DNA of 64,000 nucleotides from Diploscapter coronatus (taxonomy: Eukaryota > Nematoda > Chromadorea > Rhabditida > Rhabditidae). The notes beneath the pieces were generated by a model. It was not told the DNA's origin, made no database searches, and saw only the letters and a list, made by a program, of their open reading frames with translations. Shown here piece by piece: positions 10,168 to 23,817 of this stretch (positions within the stretch are counted from its first letter, which is position 1; each line of letters begins with the position of its first letter). The stretch spans positions 40,323,201 to 40,387,200 of the forward strand of contig OZ038422.1 in NCBI GenBank assembly GCA_964036155.1, written 5' to 3'. Both the position numbers and the translations under genes were made by a program.

Positions 10168-13100
10168 GTTAGGAGTTTAGAAGTTTTAGGAATTCGAGTC
10201 CAAAATAGCGAATATCTTGGGATTAACTTATCGACTAACGACTGACTGGTGAGACATAGTCTGGCGCTTCCGGGGATTTATCAGACTGGCTGTTTTCTCG
10301 CCCCACTCGACAGAAATTCGTTCGATCTTATCCTCGAATTATGCAAATGCGTCGAAATAGCTCGGGGGCAAATTCGGGCTCAGCAAAGTCGGATTTTTCG
10401 TATCCTTGGATGATTTTGGACTTGCTATGCCTGAGGCCTGGATCGAGAGATGACGGGTCTGAAAGTTAGCACAATATTCACAACGCGGCTAATCGTGCCC
10501 GAGGGCCATCTTCGCAGGGACAAAAATGAAAAATAACACGGCGATTTGATGCAAGATAGAAAAGACGTTGAGAAAGATTAGATAAAATGACAAGATTAAG
10601 AAGTTGATAAGAGGCGTATTGTTAGAAAAAAAAGATAGGAAAATTGCGTGAATCTGCGAAGAACCACGAATGAAAGACAGCTTTCTCGGTTGGGGTCCCG
10701 CGAAGTGCATGATAAATGAGGGGCAAGTTTACTGGAATTTCAGCCTTAAATCGAAGTCGTCAAAACAATTCCTCAGGCTCTAGAGAACCCAAGTCCAACC
10801 AAAATTTCACAAGTCTTAGAAGCAAGTTGCGAAAATTCAGAAACATCGGAAGTTATTTTGCCTACTCAGTTGTTCGATTTCGAAGAATTCCGATGAAAAT
10901 TGCCACTTTTTATGAAAGTCCGGAAAAATCAAGTCTATGCATGAAATTTAGTCTCATGAAGTTTCTGCAGATACAAATTTCATAAGGTTTACCCAGCTTT
11001 TGTTTGGATAAAAAATAAAAAATGCGTGAGAAATGAGAAATAATCTCGCGCTATTTAAAAACAAGTAATTTTTGAAACCGAAAACGTTTTTCACGGCTCA
11101 GAGCCGAGATTTGAATCAAACCAAATAGAATTTGAATTTTAGAAAAGTGCGGTGAACCGAAAATGTTTATGAACACCCTCTTATCGCATGACTATGTTAT
11201 AATTTTTGACCAAAAATACATTTTACTGCTCCTCAAAAATATCGACCAAATTTAACTTTTGAACGAAGGAAGTATATTCTCCGAAATTCGTGATATATGT
11301 AAAAGTCTCGCCGAATATCCAAATATCATACTGAGAATGAATGGTTTATGAATGTTTCATGGCCGTCAATTCGGGGGTAGACAATTTTTGAGCGAATTAC
11401 AAATTATTAATCCTCCGTAAACATCTCGCGTATATGGAAATGTGAGAATTCTAAATTAGACGATGGGGTAAAAATTGAAAATTCGTGAATTTCCGGTGGG
11501 GGTGGGTTTGAGGAAACGCGTGATAAGATAAAATTGGGTTAGCGATAAAAATCGTCTTCCTGTAAAATTCAAGGGTTTTCGTTGTCTCAAGTTTAGTGAA
11601 TTATACAGAAACCCCAGAAAGTATATGGTCGATGAATTTTGTTTTCGAGAAAACACGAGACATGTATCATCAGCATCATTTTGGGGAATAATGAAAAGTG
11701 GTTCGCTCAGATCTGATGAAGCTTAATGTGTGAGCGCAGCTGGGTGGATGTGTCCATGAAAGGGGGAGAGGGCAGAAATGCGGAAAAATAGAAAAGCAGA
11801 AAATTCCAAAGGCTGCCCCTTTCGCGAGAAGTTATCATTCATTTCTCTTGCCAGCCTTTTGTTGCGTTTTTTGCCCCACTCCAAATTAAATCAACTCCAG
11901 CGCGACCGGCCGGTGCAAAATTCTAGCTCGTGTGAATATGCCCCTAAACAACTGGAATATGGCCCTGAAGAGCATTAAGGGCGGATGGGATTGGGTTACT
12001 CGCTGGATAAAATTCGCACTTTCGTAAATTCGCTTATTTAAAGTGATCAACTTTTAAAAATTCGAAAAAAAGCTGCTGCTTAAATTTTAAAATAATATTG
12101 ATAGGGCAGTAGTAATTAAGAATAAATAATTAGCTAGAGACTTATATAGTAGAGGTAATAAAAAGTGCTTACATTCATATATATATAGAGGTAATTCTAA
12201 TGTGATAAAAATACATTTCCGGTGCAAACCAGAGTAGAAACATCGATTACAAACCAAGTAAAAAGTGAATTGTTTGTATAGTGACAAATCTATACGTGCG
12301 CTGAAGAAACTAATCTGAAAACCTCCACACTTGATTTTTGAGGCCTAATCCGATTTAGGAATGGTACAAGAAAAGAACGCGTGATTAGGTTATCTAAAAA
12401 TAAAGTCTGGGATAAAGATACCACGAATCTAGCTAAATTTACAACACCTCATCAAATTAGACTAGTCCTACATAAACTAATCACAATGTTGCAGAACTTT
12501 CTTCCATGAAAAATTGATCCGCTTAAAAAATGGCTATATTTAAGACCTCCTTGAAGTATAAATTTAATCGCCGCAGTGTCAAGGCTTAAGAATTCTTATC
12601 ACCAAGTTTCAAAGGTAAAAATTTCAGCCAAAGAAAAATTGAAATTTAATTTCAAGTTCAGAAGCAAATAAATTAAAGATAAATCGGGATTTCTAATTTC
12701 TAAGCCGAAAGCTGATTCATTTTGGGCTCAAGTTAGGGCTAATGTTGGTGCTTTGTCGGAGGGCTGCAGGGGCGAATGAAATAAAGATCCTCCGAGCTTA
12801 TTTTTGTCCGAGATTCTCAAATTTTGTCTTTTCCCGAATTTCTTTGAGAAGACGAACGGAAAAGTTCGCTCATGCATAAACCTAAACACTCGAAAAATCT
12901 GAAAAAGTTTGTTTCGAAACTGGCAATTCTTGGGTTACAAAAGAAGCGATAACAAAGGGCCGGTGCTCATTCTGAGTCTGACAAGTTTGCGCGCAAAAAT
13001 GAGTCAAACTCTATGTCATTTAGCGCCGTTTTCCCACACCGATAATAAAGTTCCTCCTAACAGCCATAATACGTCTTCCATTCAAAAAATTCATATTCAA

Positions 13101-16100
13101 GTTTTCCAGCTCATATAAAATTTACGAATTTTCATCATCGTAAATTTCGAAACTTCTAATAAAATCCGCAGAGTGCGCGAAATTAGGTTTTTTCGAGCGA
13201 GTTTCATGCCCCGAGGCTAGTGAAATGTCGCAAAATTTCAATTTCAAGAAAAATCTCCCCAAGATTCATAATTAGACCGATTTCATCGCGCGGGGAAACT
13301 TCTTCTAATATTGGAGTCCCCCCAGCGATACTAATGAAGTCCGAGGGCTTTTGCGTGCTTTGTGCGACTCCGCGGGCGTGAGAGAAAATCTGACAGCTCA
13401 AAGAGCGGTAAAAATTCGAAGTTTTTTTTTTAACTTCCCCTAAGAATTTGAGGAGTTGCAACATATCATTCCTCAAAATGATGGATTAGGCCTAATTTTT
13501 TGAACATTCGAGAAAGAAATTCACTTGATCTCTTTTCAACAGCAGAAAATTGAGAAATAGGGGTTGGATATAAAAACTCTTGGATGTGGGAAAATATTAT
13601 TAGTCAGAGAAAAGGGATAACACAGATATCGCTAGATGAAGCTAATTGGCCTGCAAAGGGGCGGGGGTTGCATGAATAAAGCAGAAGCTAGTGAGAGTGA
13701 GTAGAATGAAGAGGGGCAGATACTGGACAATGAAAAGAAAGTCCGAGAGAATTCGACGCTAGAGACTGAATTCTAAAAGAGTTGCACGAGAGGCACGACA
13801 TTCTGAATTCAGGCTTTCAGGCTTCACCCTCGAGTCTCATGACAAAACGCGTTAAGGACGAGCAAAAAGCCCGTATTGTGATTTTCGCGAAGCTAGTAAC
13901 TGAGTTTCATTCAAAGCAGGAAGAACAACTGAAGATTTCCATAGAGAAGCAGCATCAAAACATGACACGCCCAATCCCCTAGGTTTAAGAATAGCTCCGA
14001 CTTGAAATTTACAGACCGAAAAATTCCGTGTCAAAATTGATCCAGCTCAGCGATTTTGCAATATTCGCACGAAACAGAATCGTCTGAAGATTGGCTCCAA
14101 TGAGCGGGAAAAATGCCATTAGGCTGAGAGAAGAGAGTGGGGGATAATAAGGGCCGCAAATGATAGTGAGAAAGATGCAGAAATTTTGAAATATCTCGGG
14201 GAAATGCGAGTATTCGAGAAAAAATCAGCCGAAAAAGTCTGGGACGACGCTCGCGAGCACTGATTCGTATTACATGCGGCGTGAGAAGGCCGTGAAAACT
14301 CGCTAGAGGCGGAAAGATGCAGAAATTCCGCTTTGAGTCTCTCATTTTCGCATTATTTCTGCGAAGACAACGAAGCCAATCAAGAGACTTTTGTGCGCCT
14401 CTTCGCCCGAAAAAGTCCTCTTTTGAATGAGAAACTCTATTGCAAGACAACACTGATTCGATCTAACAACTAAACTGATAGAAAATCTGCAAACCGCCAG
14501 GGAAAAAATGTTCCAAAATATGACTCAATTTAGCATCATCCGATAACCACCAATCTACCACACATTTTGAGAGCGACAAAGTTCCAACTTTTAACCTAAT
14601 TTCGAGCTGTTTTGGAGTGCACATCTCGTGGGACAAAAATCAGGAAGCGCGAGGTTGAAATCTCTGACAAGCCCAATGAATTCAAACCTGGATTCTTAAG
14701 AAGTAAAGCTGAGTTTCGAGGTGACCTCTCTTGAAAAAGCACGCGAGCGCACAGCATGGGGTGCTCAATTTGAAGTAGGGGACAGCCCCACAGCAGCGCT
14801 GCGAACGACGTTCAAATTTTGCCGAAAGCGACGGAAGTGCACAAAAATCTCGACATATACATATGAATGAAAGTGTTGTCGAGCAGGAGTGCGCGCACTT
14901 TAGTCGCCCAAAAAACTTCGGCCATTTCCGTTTTCGTCGAAAATACATTTTTCGTCAAAAATCGGCGAAAAATTGCCCTCTGACCAAATTGCGGCTAATT
15001 TTTTCGCCCCGCCAAAGTCTTGGAGCGGGCTTCATAAATGCTTCACAAATGAGATCAAAATACGTATTTCCGGAGATATGTTCAAAAATCTTCGGGGTCG
15101 ATGATGCTTGAAATCACATAAAATTTTTATAAGTCAGGTAGAGGGTATTGCCGCCGACATATATGCGCTCTAGCTCGTTATCATTCCCTTCAAAGTCACC
15201 GCGATTCCAACCTAATTTGAGTCTGTTGACGGCGAAATGCACACTATTTTGAAGTTCTCTTTCACGACAAAAGTTAGTATGCTTCAATGGGCCGACAGCA
15301 TATCGCTATGTTTTAGTCAGATTTACCGCATTCCTCGAAAGAAAACTCCCTCTGTTGCAAAACCCAGTGACAAAAAATAAAGCCATTTCGAATGCGCTAC
15401 GTCATGAGCGTCATATATTATTATGTTGCCGAATGGATGGAAAATTAGTGTCTATCACGAAAATAAAGAATTTGGGACACAGAATTCTGATGAAGGGGAG
15501 CCAAATAAACTCAAAACAAGCATTCAGTCTATGTCAAGCGTTGCCAAAATTACAAAAGAAGTTAGAAGAAAACTTGGCAAAAATATTGAATAAGGATATA
15601 AAAAGGATCGAAAATTCCACCAATAAAATTCGAATTAAACCTCTAGAGCCGATCCCCTATTGAGTCAACCTTTTCAAAGGGTAACTTCTGGGTAAATTGA
15701 GTGTATGGGAAATTAGACCAGCCTAGTGAAAAAGCTAGTTAGACGCGGGAGCTCTGCAGCAACATAAAAATACTACAATTCTCAAGGATCAAGAACGGGC
15801 TAGGTAAAATCCGGGTTTATTTTCGCAAGCAGCGTGAAAAACACGGATTTCATTAGATTAAATATCAGCATCGAATGGAGAGCAATAATCAAGCTTCGCC
15901 CTGTCAAAAACACAGAAAAGTGACAGCCGTCGTTTGGCTCAGATCTTTTATGCCGCATCTCCAGCCAGCCGAGATTGTTCCTCTATGCTCTATCCATTAG
16001 GCGATAGATTGATCCATTGACGCTATCACGCTGGTGATAAGTGATGAAGTGACACAGCCTATGAGGAAGATTGATCATGGTATTTATCTAGCAGGAAGAA

Positions 16101-19100
16101 AATGGAATTTTATGAAAACGGCCAAGAATAACAACGATTTGAGGTTTCAGATAGGAAAATTTCGCAACAAGTCCAAAAATGTCCACCCTAGAACTATACG
16201 AAGTCTTGTGCGCATACTTGTGGAATCCGGGAAATATCCCACGTAAATTCTTTCGGGACCATGAAAATCTTGGACGAGGAGTGCCTAATTAAAAATTCGC
16301 CTATATAGAAAATGAAGGGTGCAAACACAGGGATGGGATACGGCATTTTCTCGGCTCGGATAAGTGTTTTCATTTCATTGAAAAGTAGTTTGCATTTTAG
16401 AGGAGAAAGAAACATTGACTGGGAATAAAAATGATGTATGTATCATTTTGAGTACGCAATCCAACTCATTTCCTTTGCTAATTGGTGAGACGGAAGCTTT
16501 CGGACATTTTCAATTCAAGTAGAACACAAGAAATGACTCAAGTAATTTGCATTAATTACCAAGTCGTCGCAAAATTTTTACCTACTTGGTAAATTAGGTC
16601 GGTTCACGAAAAAGTTATGTGCATAAATCTAGAAAATCTGAGATTCCGAGAAATGTTCGAATTTTTAAAGTTCGATGATAAAATAAAAACGGATGATTCT
16701 CTCGAGCTTAAAACTCGTCTTCTTCCAGTTTTTCACCAAGAACATTTCGAGTGTATTGATGGCCGAAAATGGGCCCCACAACGCATGTTAATTTTTATGA
16801 GTCGAAGACAAGACGGCACGCGCGCGATGTTTTTAAGCGTTTTCGTAGATATTTAGCCATCCGCTTTCAAAACTATTATCCCACTTTTGGAACTATACTT
16901 TTGCAAAATAACAATAGAAGCCTATGTTGCGGGGTCAAACTCCAAAATATAACTTTTAGGGAAAATGAAATTGTGATTTTCGATATTTGACTTGGGAAAA
17001 CATGTGTTTTAATTCGAGTTATCAGCTAGAGAAGTCCAGAAATATCAAATAACCTTTGTCAAGTAAGAAGATATCATGTATCCTAACCATGCAAGCTAAT
17101 ATCCGGATGTCCGAAAAATAAAGGGCCGGTTGAAAAAATTGAAGAAAACTTTTACAATTCCCGCAAAATCGAAAGTGCGACGTTTTCTTGACAAAGGAAA
17201 ATTAGCAATGAAGCTGGGGGAAAGAGCACAGAGACAGAAAAGTTGTCCGGAAAAATCGAGGCCAGAGGCTAAATGAAGAACGAATTTTTCTGCGTTTTTT
17301 TCCCTCGAGCTCTTTTCCTTCAAACAAGGAAATCTAGTTTTTTCCGCGCGCAAAACTACTTATAACCTAATTCGCAATTACTGAATTACTCACATCACCC
17401 CTTGTGAGAGTCCCATGTAAATTTTTCGAGCATAAAAATTAGGTTAATTTTTTCCGAAGCTAAATGATTTTCAAAGTGATAAACTCCATTGGTATTCTCG
17501 AAAGAAATGTTTTTGAAAAACTTAGCGTAATGAATTCAGAAAACAACGCTTTGTATTTTTCCAGAATAGATAAATTCGAAAGCATTGACGGACGCTATTC
17601 AAAACAACGAAAAAGCGGAAGCTCCATTTTTACACGAATATGCATTATTCCTAATTAGAAAATAGCATATTGGTTTGGAGCTGACTCTTCTATCTTTCAA
17701 AATTTTCAAATAATAACAGCCAAATTTGTAAAAACTGCATATAATTTTAGAAGCCACGTCAAAATGAAAGCGATATTGAATTTCACAAAAATGTCTGAAG
17801 TGTTTCGAATTTTGAATAGGAAAATATGAAGATGTTGCCAAAATTTACCTCGAGAGAAAAATAACTAACTTGAAAAATTTTCAGACCGAACGAGTTTGAA
17901 AAAGCCGTGTGTGTGTGATGATATTTCTGTAAGTGTATCGCCTAGAACAAATTCCGCAAATCAAATTTCGCCGCGCAATTTTTTCGAGTCGTTCGAATTT
18001 TATCACCGCGCGAGAGTCGGAGCCGAACTTCCGCATGAGAATTTTATCCAAAGATACCCCCCCCCCTTTCAACACATTTGAGATAAATTTAAAATAGTGA
18101 TTTCCGGAATCTTTGATATCAAGCATCAACCCAAGAAAAAATCTGATGAATTGAATAAATGAATCAACCATGATCTAAATCTAAATCTCGCTAAACGTCG
18201 ACCAGAATGATGGTATAAGGGGCGGGGTGAGCCTCTATTTCAAAAACGGGATCGACGCAGAGTCTATCTGGGAACGGATACGGATATTTTATTACGTAAA
18301 AGACGGTTGGTCAGAGAAATGAGGAATTTCAAATGAGGCAGGGGATTATATTTTATTCTCAGTCATTTTTCCCAACCTTTTCATTTCTTTGATTGCGCTA
18401 TTTCCCGTCTATCTCATAAATATTCATATCGACTACTGACTAATGGATACATGAAAAGTATATATTCTCAAGCGAGCAGCTTTCAGAAGAATATGAAAAT
18501 GAACAAACCCATGATGCCAGATTCTTTTATATTCGACGAACAAAACCTGATAAATAAATCCGCGAGAAGTCATGTCCTGAAAAGACCTATTGTCATTTGT
18601 TATCAAACCTCAAACCACAGTCTCTTTCACAAGTTTCCGACCGAGATTTCTCACGAAAGAAAATCCGATATAAATTTTTCACAAGCCAAGAAAAGTCACA
18701 ATTTTAACCGGTAAAAATATCGTTTCCAAAAAAATTTGAAGATCAGCCTGAAATTATAAAAGAGCCTTTTTTCTTCACTTCCCTCGAATTTGGACAATAT
18801 TGCAAGCAAAATATGTCAGAAGAATATGGATAATGCGAATGATAGAGGGTGGAAAGATGGCATAGAGAAACGATATAGTAGATTATCTAGCGAGAATAGA
18901 GGAGAGAAAAAATTGTGAAGAAAGAAATAGAGGAAAGAAACGGAGAGAAAGAAGGAAAAAGAAAGGGAAGAAAGACCCCACGCTGATGTGCCCTCGGTCA
19001 AAGCGACCCTCAACCATTTGGTATCTGTCCCGCGCTATTTCTCGCATGTCTGCATCTCTGGGGTCCGTTATTCTGTTCTCCAGCCCGGGCTATTTGCAAT

Positions 19101-20528
19101 TCTCCCTTTTCCATCCTCTATTTCCCTTTCCCCTCGCTCCCATAAATTTCATAGACTGCGACCCCGAACGTGGGCCCATAAAACCATTTTAATGGTAATT
19201 TTCACGCCATCTAATTTCTCTTTACTTTCTTCCGAATCGCAATAAATCTCACCTCATCAAATTTGCGCGATTTATGATTTGGAATCCTGAAATTGCAACA
19301 TTGTCGAATTGAGGCGGGAATTTTTAAATTTTGAAATCATCGAATTTTTCGGTTCTCGGGAAAGAGGTTACAAGATGATGAATGCTCCTAGGTGGTCAGC
19401 TAGAACGATGACAAAAACCCGGCTCTTTTTCTGTTCATCTTTATTCTCTCGCAATATTTCACACTATCTCCCGGTCTTTATCAATTGACATATCGACGCT
19501 CGCTCAGCGCTCAGCCAGAGCGATGAATTACATGCACAGTGAAGGGGCTCTGATATTCCGCGTTCAATATAATAAAATTTACGACGTTCTACCGATTTTG
19601 TCGATTTTTACATTGAAAATTGACAGTTTGATCAGTTATTGGTTTTTATCGAAATTTATGCCATTTTTCCGAAGGAATTATTAGTCTTCTGGATTGAAAC
19701 ACTAAAAATGTAGTCCGCATAATGTCTTTGTCGCTCTAGAAAATCGATATGGTCTGTGTGTATGCATCGTCTCGAATTTTGCTGCTGCCTATCATAGTGG
19801 GAGGCGCGAAAAGTGATTCAATTTGGTCCGACCACTATCCTTCGAAATTTCGCAAATCTCCAGAACAAATTGAGCTCACTACCCAATTTCTAATCGATGA
19901 TGCCACATGCGAAAACCCAATTAACGTTGTGCTTTTAGGAATTCCCTCTCTTCATCAATTTAGCTCCTCGTTCATCCCGTTTTCATTAGTCCTACCAAAT
20001 AAGCCTATGACTCATGGATTCTGAATTTCGTTATTTTGAAATTCAAGCGTTCTGCATCTTGACCACTTCTATTCTTCTGGTAAAACAAGACGAGAGTCGG
20101 ATTTTACGATATTCTAATTCTGTCTAAGGGGCTGCTGAAAGTGGTCATTCTTATTTTCCTCTTCCATTTCTTTCTTCCAACCCCCTTTGATCCCGGGCTT
20201 TCTCACTAAACTCTCATCCATCTTATTATCTGTCTTGGGTCTCCATCCCCCCAATTCTCTTTCTCAGCCTTCACAAAAGCCAATATTTCACTCGAAGTAA
20301 CTTTGCACATCCTTTTCAATTGTGCGAGGCATTGCGTCTAAATATTTATAGATGCCATTCGAGATGTTCTCTCAAATTTATCGTCGATTTCAGACCTCCA
20401 TTTTCAATATAAACGCAACACCAGCGTCGCCAAATTTTCTATTTTCAGATCAAGTCAATACATCACCGCCAAATCTCCGAGGGAAATTTCGAATTCCGAA
20501 ACAACCTAGCCATTTTTGGCTACCAAAA
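10168..20528. other. 10-kb gene-free region between divergent GPCR and Frizzled
   Basis: No open frame here exceeds about 140 codons, none resembles a known family, and none can be chained through splice sites. Composition alternates between AT-rich sequence and GC-richer islands (for example 13,300-13,400, 14,200-14,420, 14,740-14,900 and 18,960-19,160). Isolated CTATTTC motifs occur near 18,388-18,405 and 19,035-19,045. Because the genes elsewhere are compact, this is the best candidate for a distal regulatory region, most likely of Frizzled. Unannotated non-coding RNA cannot be excluded. Confidence 0.5.
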
Positions 20529-22789
20529 ATGAAGCCCAGGATTTCGATCTACCTATTTTTATTCTGTATTTCACTAATTCTGTTAAACTCGCATGCGGCC
20601 GAAATCAAGAAACCGGTTTTGAAGACGAGGCAGGATGAAAAAGAGGCGAGGGTTTTGAATAATTTCGATGATATGATTCATGACGGATTAGAACGAAATG
20701 TTGCGAATTTGCACGTATATTTTTGAAAATTCAAATTTGTTTTTTAGCTTCGAATTCACTCGTTTCAACAGCCGTATTCCGACTCTTCGAGCGACAACAG
20801 ATGTGAACCTATCGAGCCAAACTCTATGTGCGCTCACTTGCCCTACAATCTGACGACTTTTCCGAATCTTCTTTCTCATCAGGCAAAATTTATTTTCTAA
20901 GGATATTTAATTTCCATTTTTAGAATCAAGCTGAAGCCAACGCAGCGATCAGCACCTACAATCCACTCGTGAAAGTCAAATGTTCCGAGGATATCAAATT
21001 ATTTTTATGCGCTGCGTAAGTTTTCGGAAACCTGAAATTTTCTGCACAATTCAAAATTTTAGCTATTTCCCCGTATGCACTCAAATTCCGACTCCGCTAC
21101 CGCCATGTCGAGATTTGTGCCTTTCGGCACAACAAGGTTGCGAGAACCTGATGAAGAAGTTCGGCTACAGCTGGCCGAGCATTCTCGACTGCAGGAAATT
21201 CCCGGTTTCGGGGCTCTGCGTCGGACGAAATCAGTCGAAGCCTGCTTCCGAGTAATTGGAATTTCTTGATTTTTCGAAATATTCTAATTTTAGCACCCCA
21301 GCTAATTCCGCGAATTTCGAGTGTCCCTCGACGATGCGGGCCGTGACCGGGTCGCGATTTTCCCTACAACTCGCATCTGTCAAATTGCAAGATTGCAGTA
21401 TGCCCTGTGAGGCAGATAATCAAGTATCCAAATTTCAACTCTGTTGTTTTCAATTTGTTGAAATTTAGACGCCGATATTCTTCAATTCGCGGATGCGTCG
21501 ATACCTTCGGATTTGGACGGGTGCGTGGTCGATGGGTTGCTGTGTTTGCTCCCTATTTACTGTGATCACATTCCTGATCGATCTGGATCGATTCGCCTAT
21601 CCTGTGAGGCCGATCCTCTATATGGCACTTTGCTATTTCGCTATTTCGATTGTTTACATGATCGGTAATTCTTCAGTTATTTTTTCTCTACAAATTCAAG
21701 TTTTCAGGAGTCGTTGGAGAGGATCGCTTTGCATGTGGTAATTATGGAAGCACGCCTACGCAACTCGTTACTCAAGAGGGCGAAAATGTGTGGTGCTCCG
21801 CGTTAGCGGTAGCGCATTACTACTTCCTCATGGCTAGTAGCGCTTGGTAGATTACAGTTTCCGAAATTCATTTGATTTTTTATTTCAGGTGGGTGATCAT
21901 GTGTCTGGCGTGGTTTTTGGCGGCCAACCTCAAGTGGGGCGCCGAGTCGATTGCCGGACTGGCAGCGCACTTTCACGCAATTGCCTGGGGCATTCCGGGA
22001 GTGCTGTCGGTCGTCGTTCTCATCACGAACTCAATCGATGGCGACGTTTTCACCGGTATCTGTTCCGTCGGAAATCTCCAACCGGCTGCGCTATTCTACT
22101 TCATTTTTATCCCTCTGATATCCTGCTTAGGTAAATTTGAAGGTTTTTAAAAGTTAGCATTTATTTTTTAAATTTAGTTTTTGGCGTCCTACTTTTGATG
22201 TGCGGAATTTGGTCGATGATTCGAATTCGAAGTTATATCAAATTGCAACACGCTGATGTCGATAGGAACATAAGTAAATTGGAGAAACTTATGTTCCGGT
22301 AAATTTCGATTTTTAAAACTCATCACAGTTAAAATTGTAGGATATCAGCATTCGCCGTTATCTATGCACTTCCTACCGCAGTCAGTGCTTTGATCCTATT
22401 CTATCAGTCGATGAATATGCCACAATGGATTGAGGGTAGTTTAAAATTGATTTTTTTTTAATTATGCTAATTTTTAGCCTGGTACTCGGAACGATGTTTG
22501 CGAAGCGATAGGGAGCAATTTGGATTTAGTATACCGGCGGAAAGTTGTCCCACAACTCAAAACGATCTTCAACTGAGTCGACCACCAGAAATGACTCATT
22601 TTATGATAAAGTAGGGGACTTGTAGATTTTGAAAATAAATAAATGCTGAATTTGAGATACGTAGCTCAACTGGTAGTGGGCATAACCTGCGCGGTTTGGG
22701 TGTGCAGTTCGAAAACTTGGAGCAGTTATCAGCGGGCCTACGGTATCCTCTGCCATCGACGTTCCGCTGTATCAACAACTGAACATTAG
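20529..22789 (+). CDS. Frizzled-family Wnt receptor
   Basis: Twelve exons give about 595 residues. A signal peptide (MKPRISIYLFLFCISLILLN) supports ATG 20529-20531 rather than the in-frame ATG at 20352; a CTATTTTCAG acceptor lies between them and could serve cis or trans splicing. Residues about 80-190 form a cysteine-rich Wnt-binding domain with all ten cysteines (RCEP, MCAHLPYN, VKC, FLC, FPVC, PPC, DLC, GCENLM, LDC, GLC). Seven TM segments follow, from WSMGCCVCSLFTVITFLIDL with RFAYPVRPI to the last in YVAQLVVGITCAVWV. The cytoplasmic KTxxxW Dishevelled-binding motif appears as SSKTWSSYQRAY, with Tyr where Trp is expected. The tail is short (HRRSAVSTTEH). The second intron (20883-20923) is a GC-AG intron. 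I cannot assign it to a named worm Frizzled. Confidence 0.95.
20883..20923 (+). other. 41-bp GC-AG intron in Frizzled
   Basis: The CRD must read NLLSHQ then NQAEAN, as in other Frizzleds (NLLGHxNQ). The only boundary giving this has donor CAG|GCAAAA at 20883 and acceptor TTTTTAG ending at 20923. No GT donor is available in the relevant stretch. Confidence 0.8.
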
Positions 22790-23817
22790 ACGCGCAATTT
22801 TTCGGGTAAGTCCAAATTTCATCAAAGTCAATTTTTTTATAAGCCAACTAAATTTTCGGTCCACCAAATTTCGTTATCTTTGATTTCTGCGAAAATTTTG
22901 CGTGAATTTTCAACACAACATCTCCCCTCTGGCAATTTACAACTGTCGGAGAAAATTATAAAGTGCATTTTTCTCGACGCTAAAATAGCAACTCGAGAGG
23001 GTTTTTAGTGCTAGAGCTTTGAGCAAATTTCCCCTTTCTTTTCGAGTTTTGAGAAGTCAAAAGCTCCAGATTCCTCTATCTTTCGCGTCAAAACCCAAGG
23101 GGACGATGCATATTTCCAGACTTATAGAGAGAGAAGGATAGAGATGCAGAAAGAATGGATAAAAGGTTATCTCAAACTTTTCTTCCTGGTTTCATTTCGT
23201 TATAACCGAGAAAAAGATGAACAATCAATGAAAGTTGCAGTTTCAGGACGTCACAACAACAAACTACACAAATTGACTAGGCTTTAATTTCTGCGATTCT
23301 AAAAATTTCATCTCCCACGTTCACTTTACTCTAATTCAGTCATCTTCTTAAATCTCGCTTATTCTATGCTCACTTTAATTTATGTTTTTGTACATAATGA
23401 TGCCATTTTCTGACGTGTGCATTGCCTAAAATTTTTAATTTCGAGTCTAAAGTTACTGCCTTCAATAAATTTAATGAAAAATCTGCAGTAAAATTAGACT
23501 ATCTTCTAAAATCGTGTACCAAAGACAAGGTATTCTCTCATGAAATTTTGCCCGAAACTCAACACTTTCACTCACAGGGAACTTTTCTAACGCTAAACAT
23601 TTAAAAAATAATTTATTTTCGTTTTATTTAAAATTATATTTGCATGTTTTTGCCAAGATCATAACAGGGTTCATTCGATTTCGAGAATTCTCACTTGAAA
23701 GTTTGTGAAATTTCGCGATTGAAATTGAAAATTCTTACACACAAAAAATAAATGATTTTTAACTATTGGAAAGCAAAACCATAAAGTATCCAAATTTGGT
23801 CAACCTGATTTTTGTGT
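22790..23817. other. Convergent intergenic region, no gene seen
   Basis: About 1 kb between the 3' ends of Frizzled (plus) and the tetraspanin (minus), AT-rich, with AATAAA-like strings (for example near 23,464). It probably holds both 3' UTRs. Small frames at 23,422-23,604 and 23,759-23,950 have no support. Confidence 0.55.

Noticed and set aside
14031..14453. 140-codon minus-strand open frame in the 10-kb gap
   Set aside because: No family resemblance, no conserved-looking segments and no plausible splice-linked neighbours.
19749..20024. 91-codon plus-strand frame with a hydrophobic start
   Set aside because: No family resemblance and no splice link to Frizzled; probably chance.
20352..20528. 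Upstream in-frame ATG of Frizzled
   Set aside because: It would place 59 residues before a clear signal peptide; the downstream ATG is a better start.
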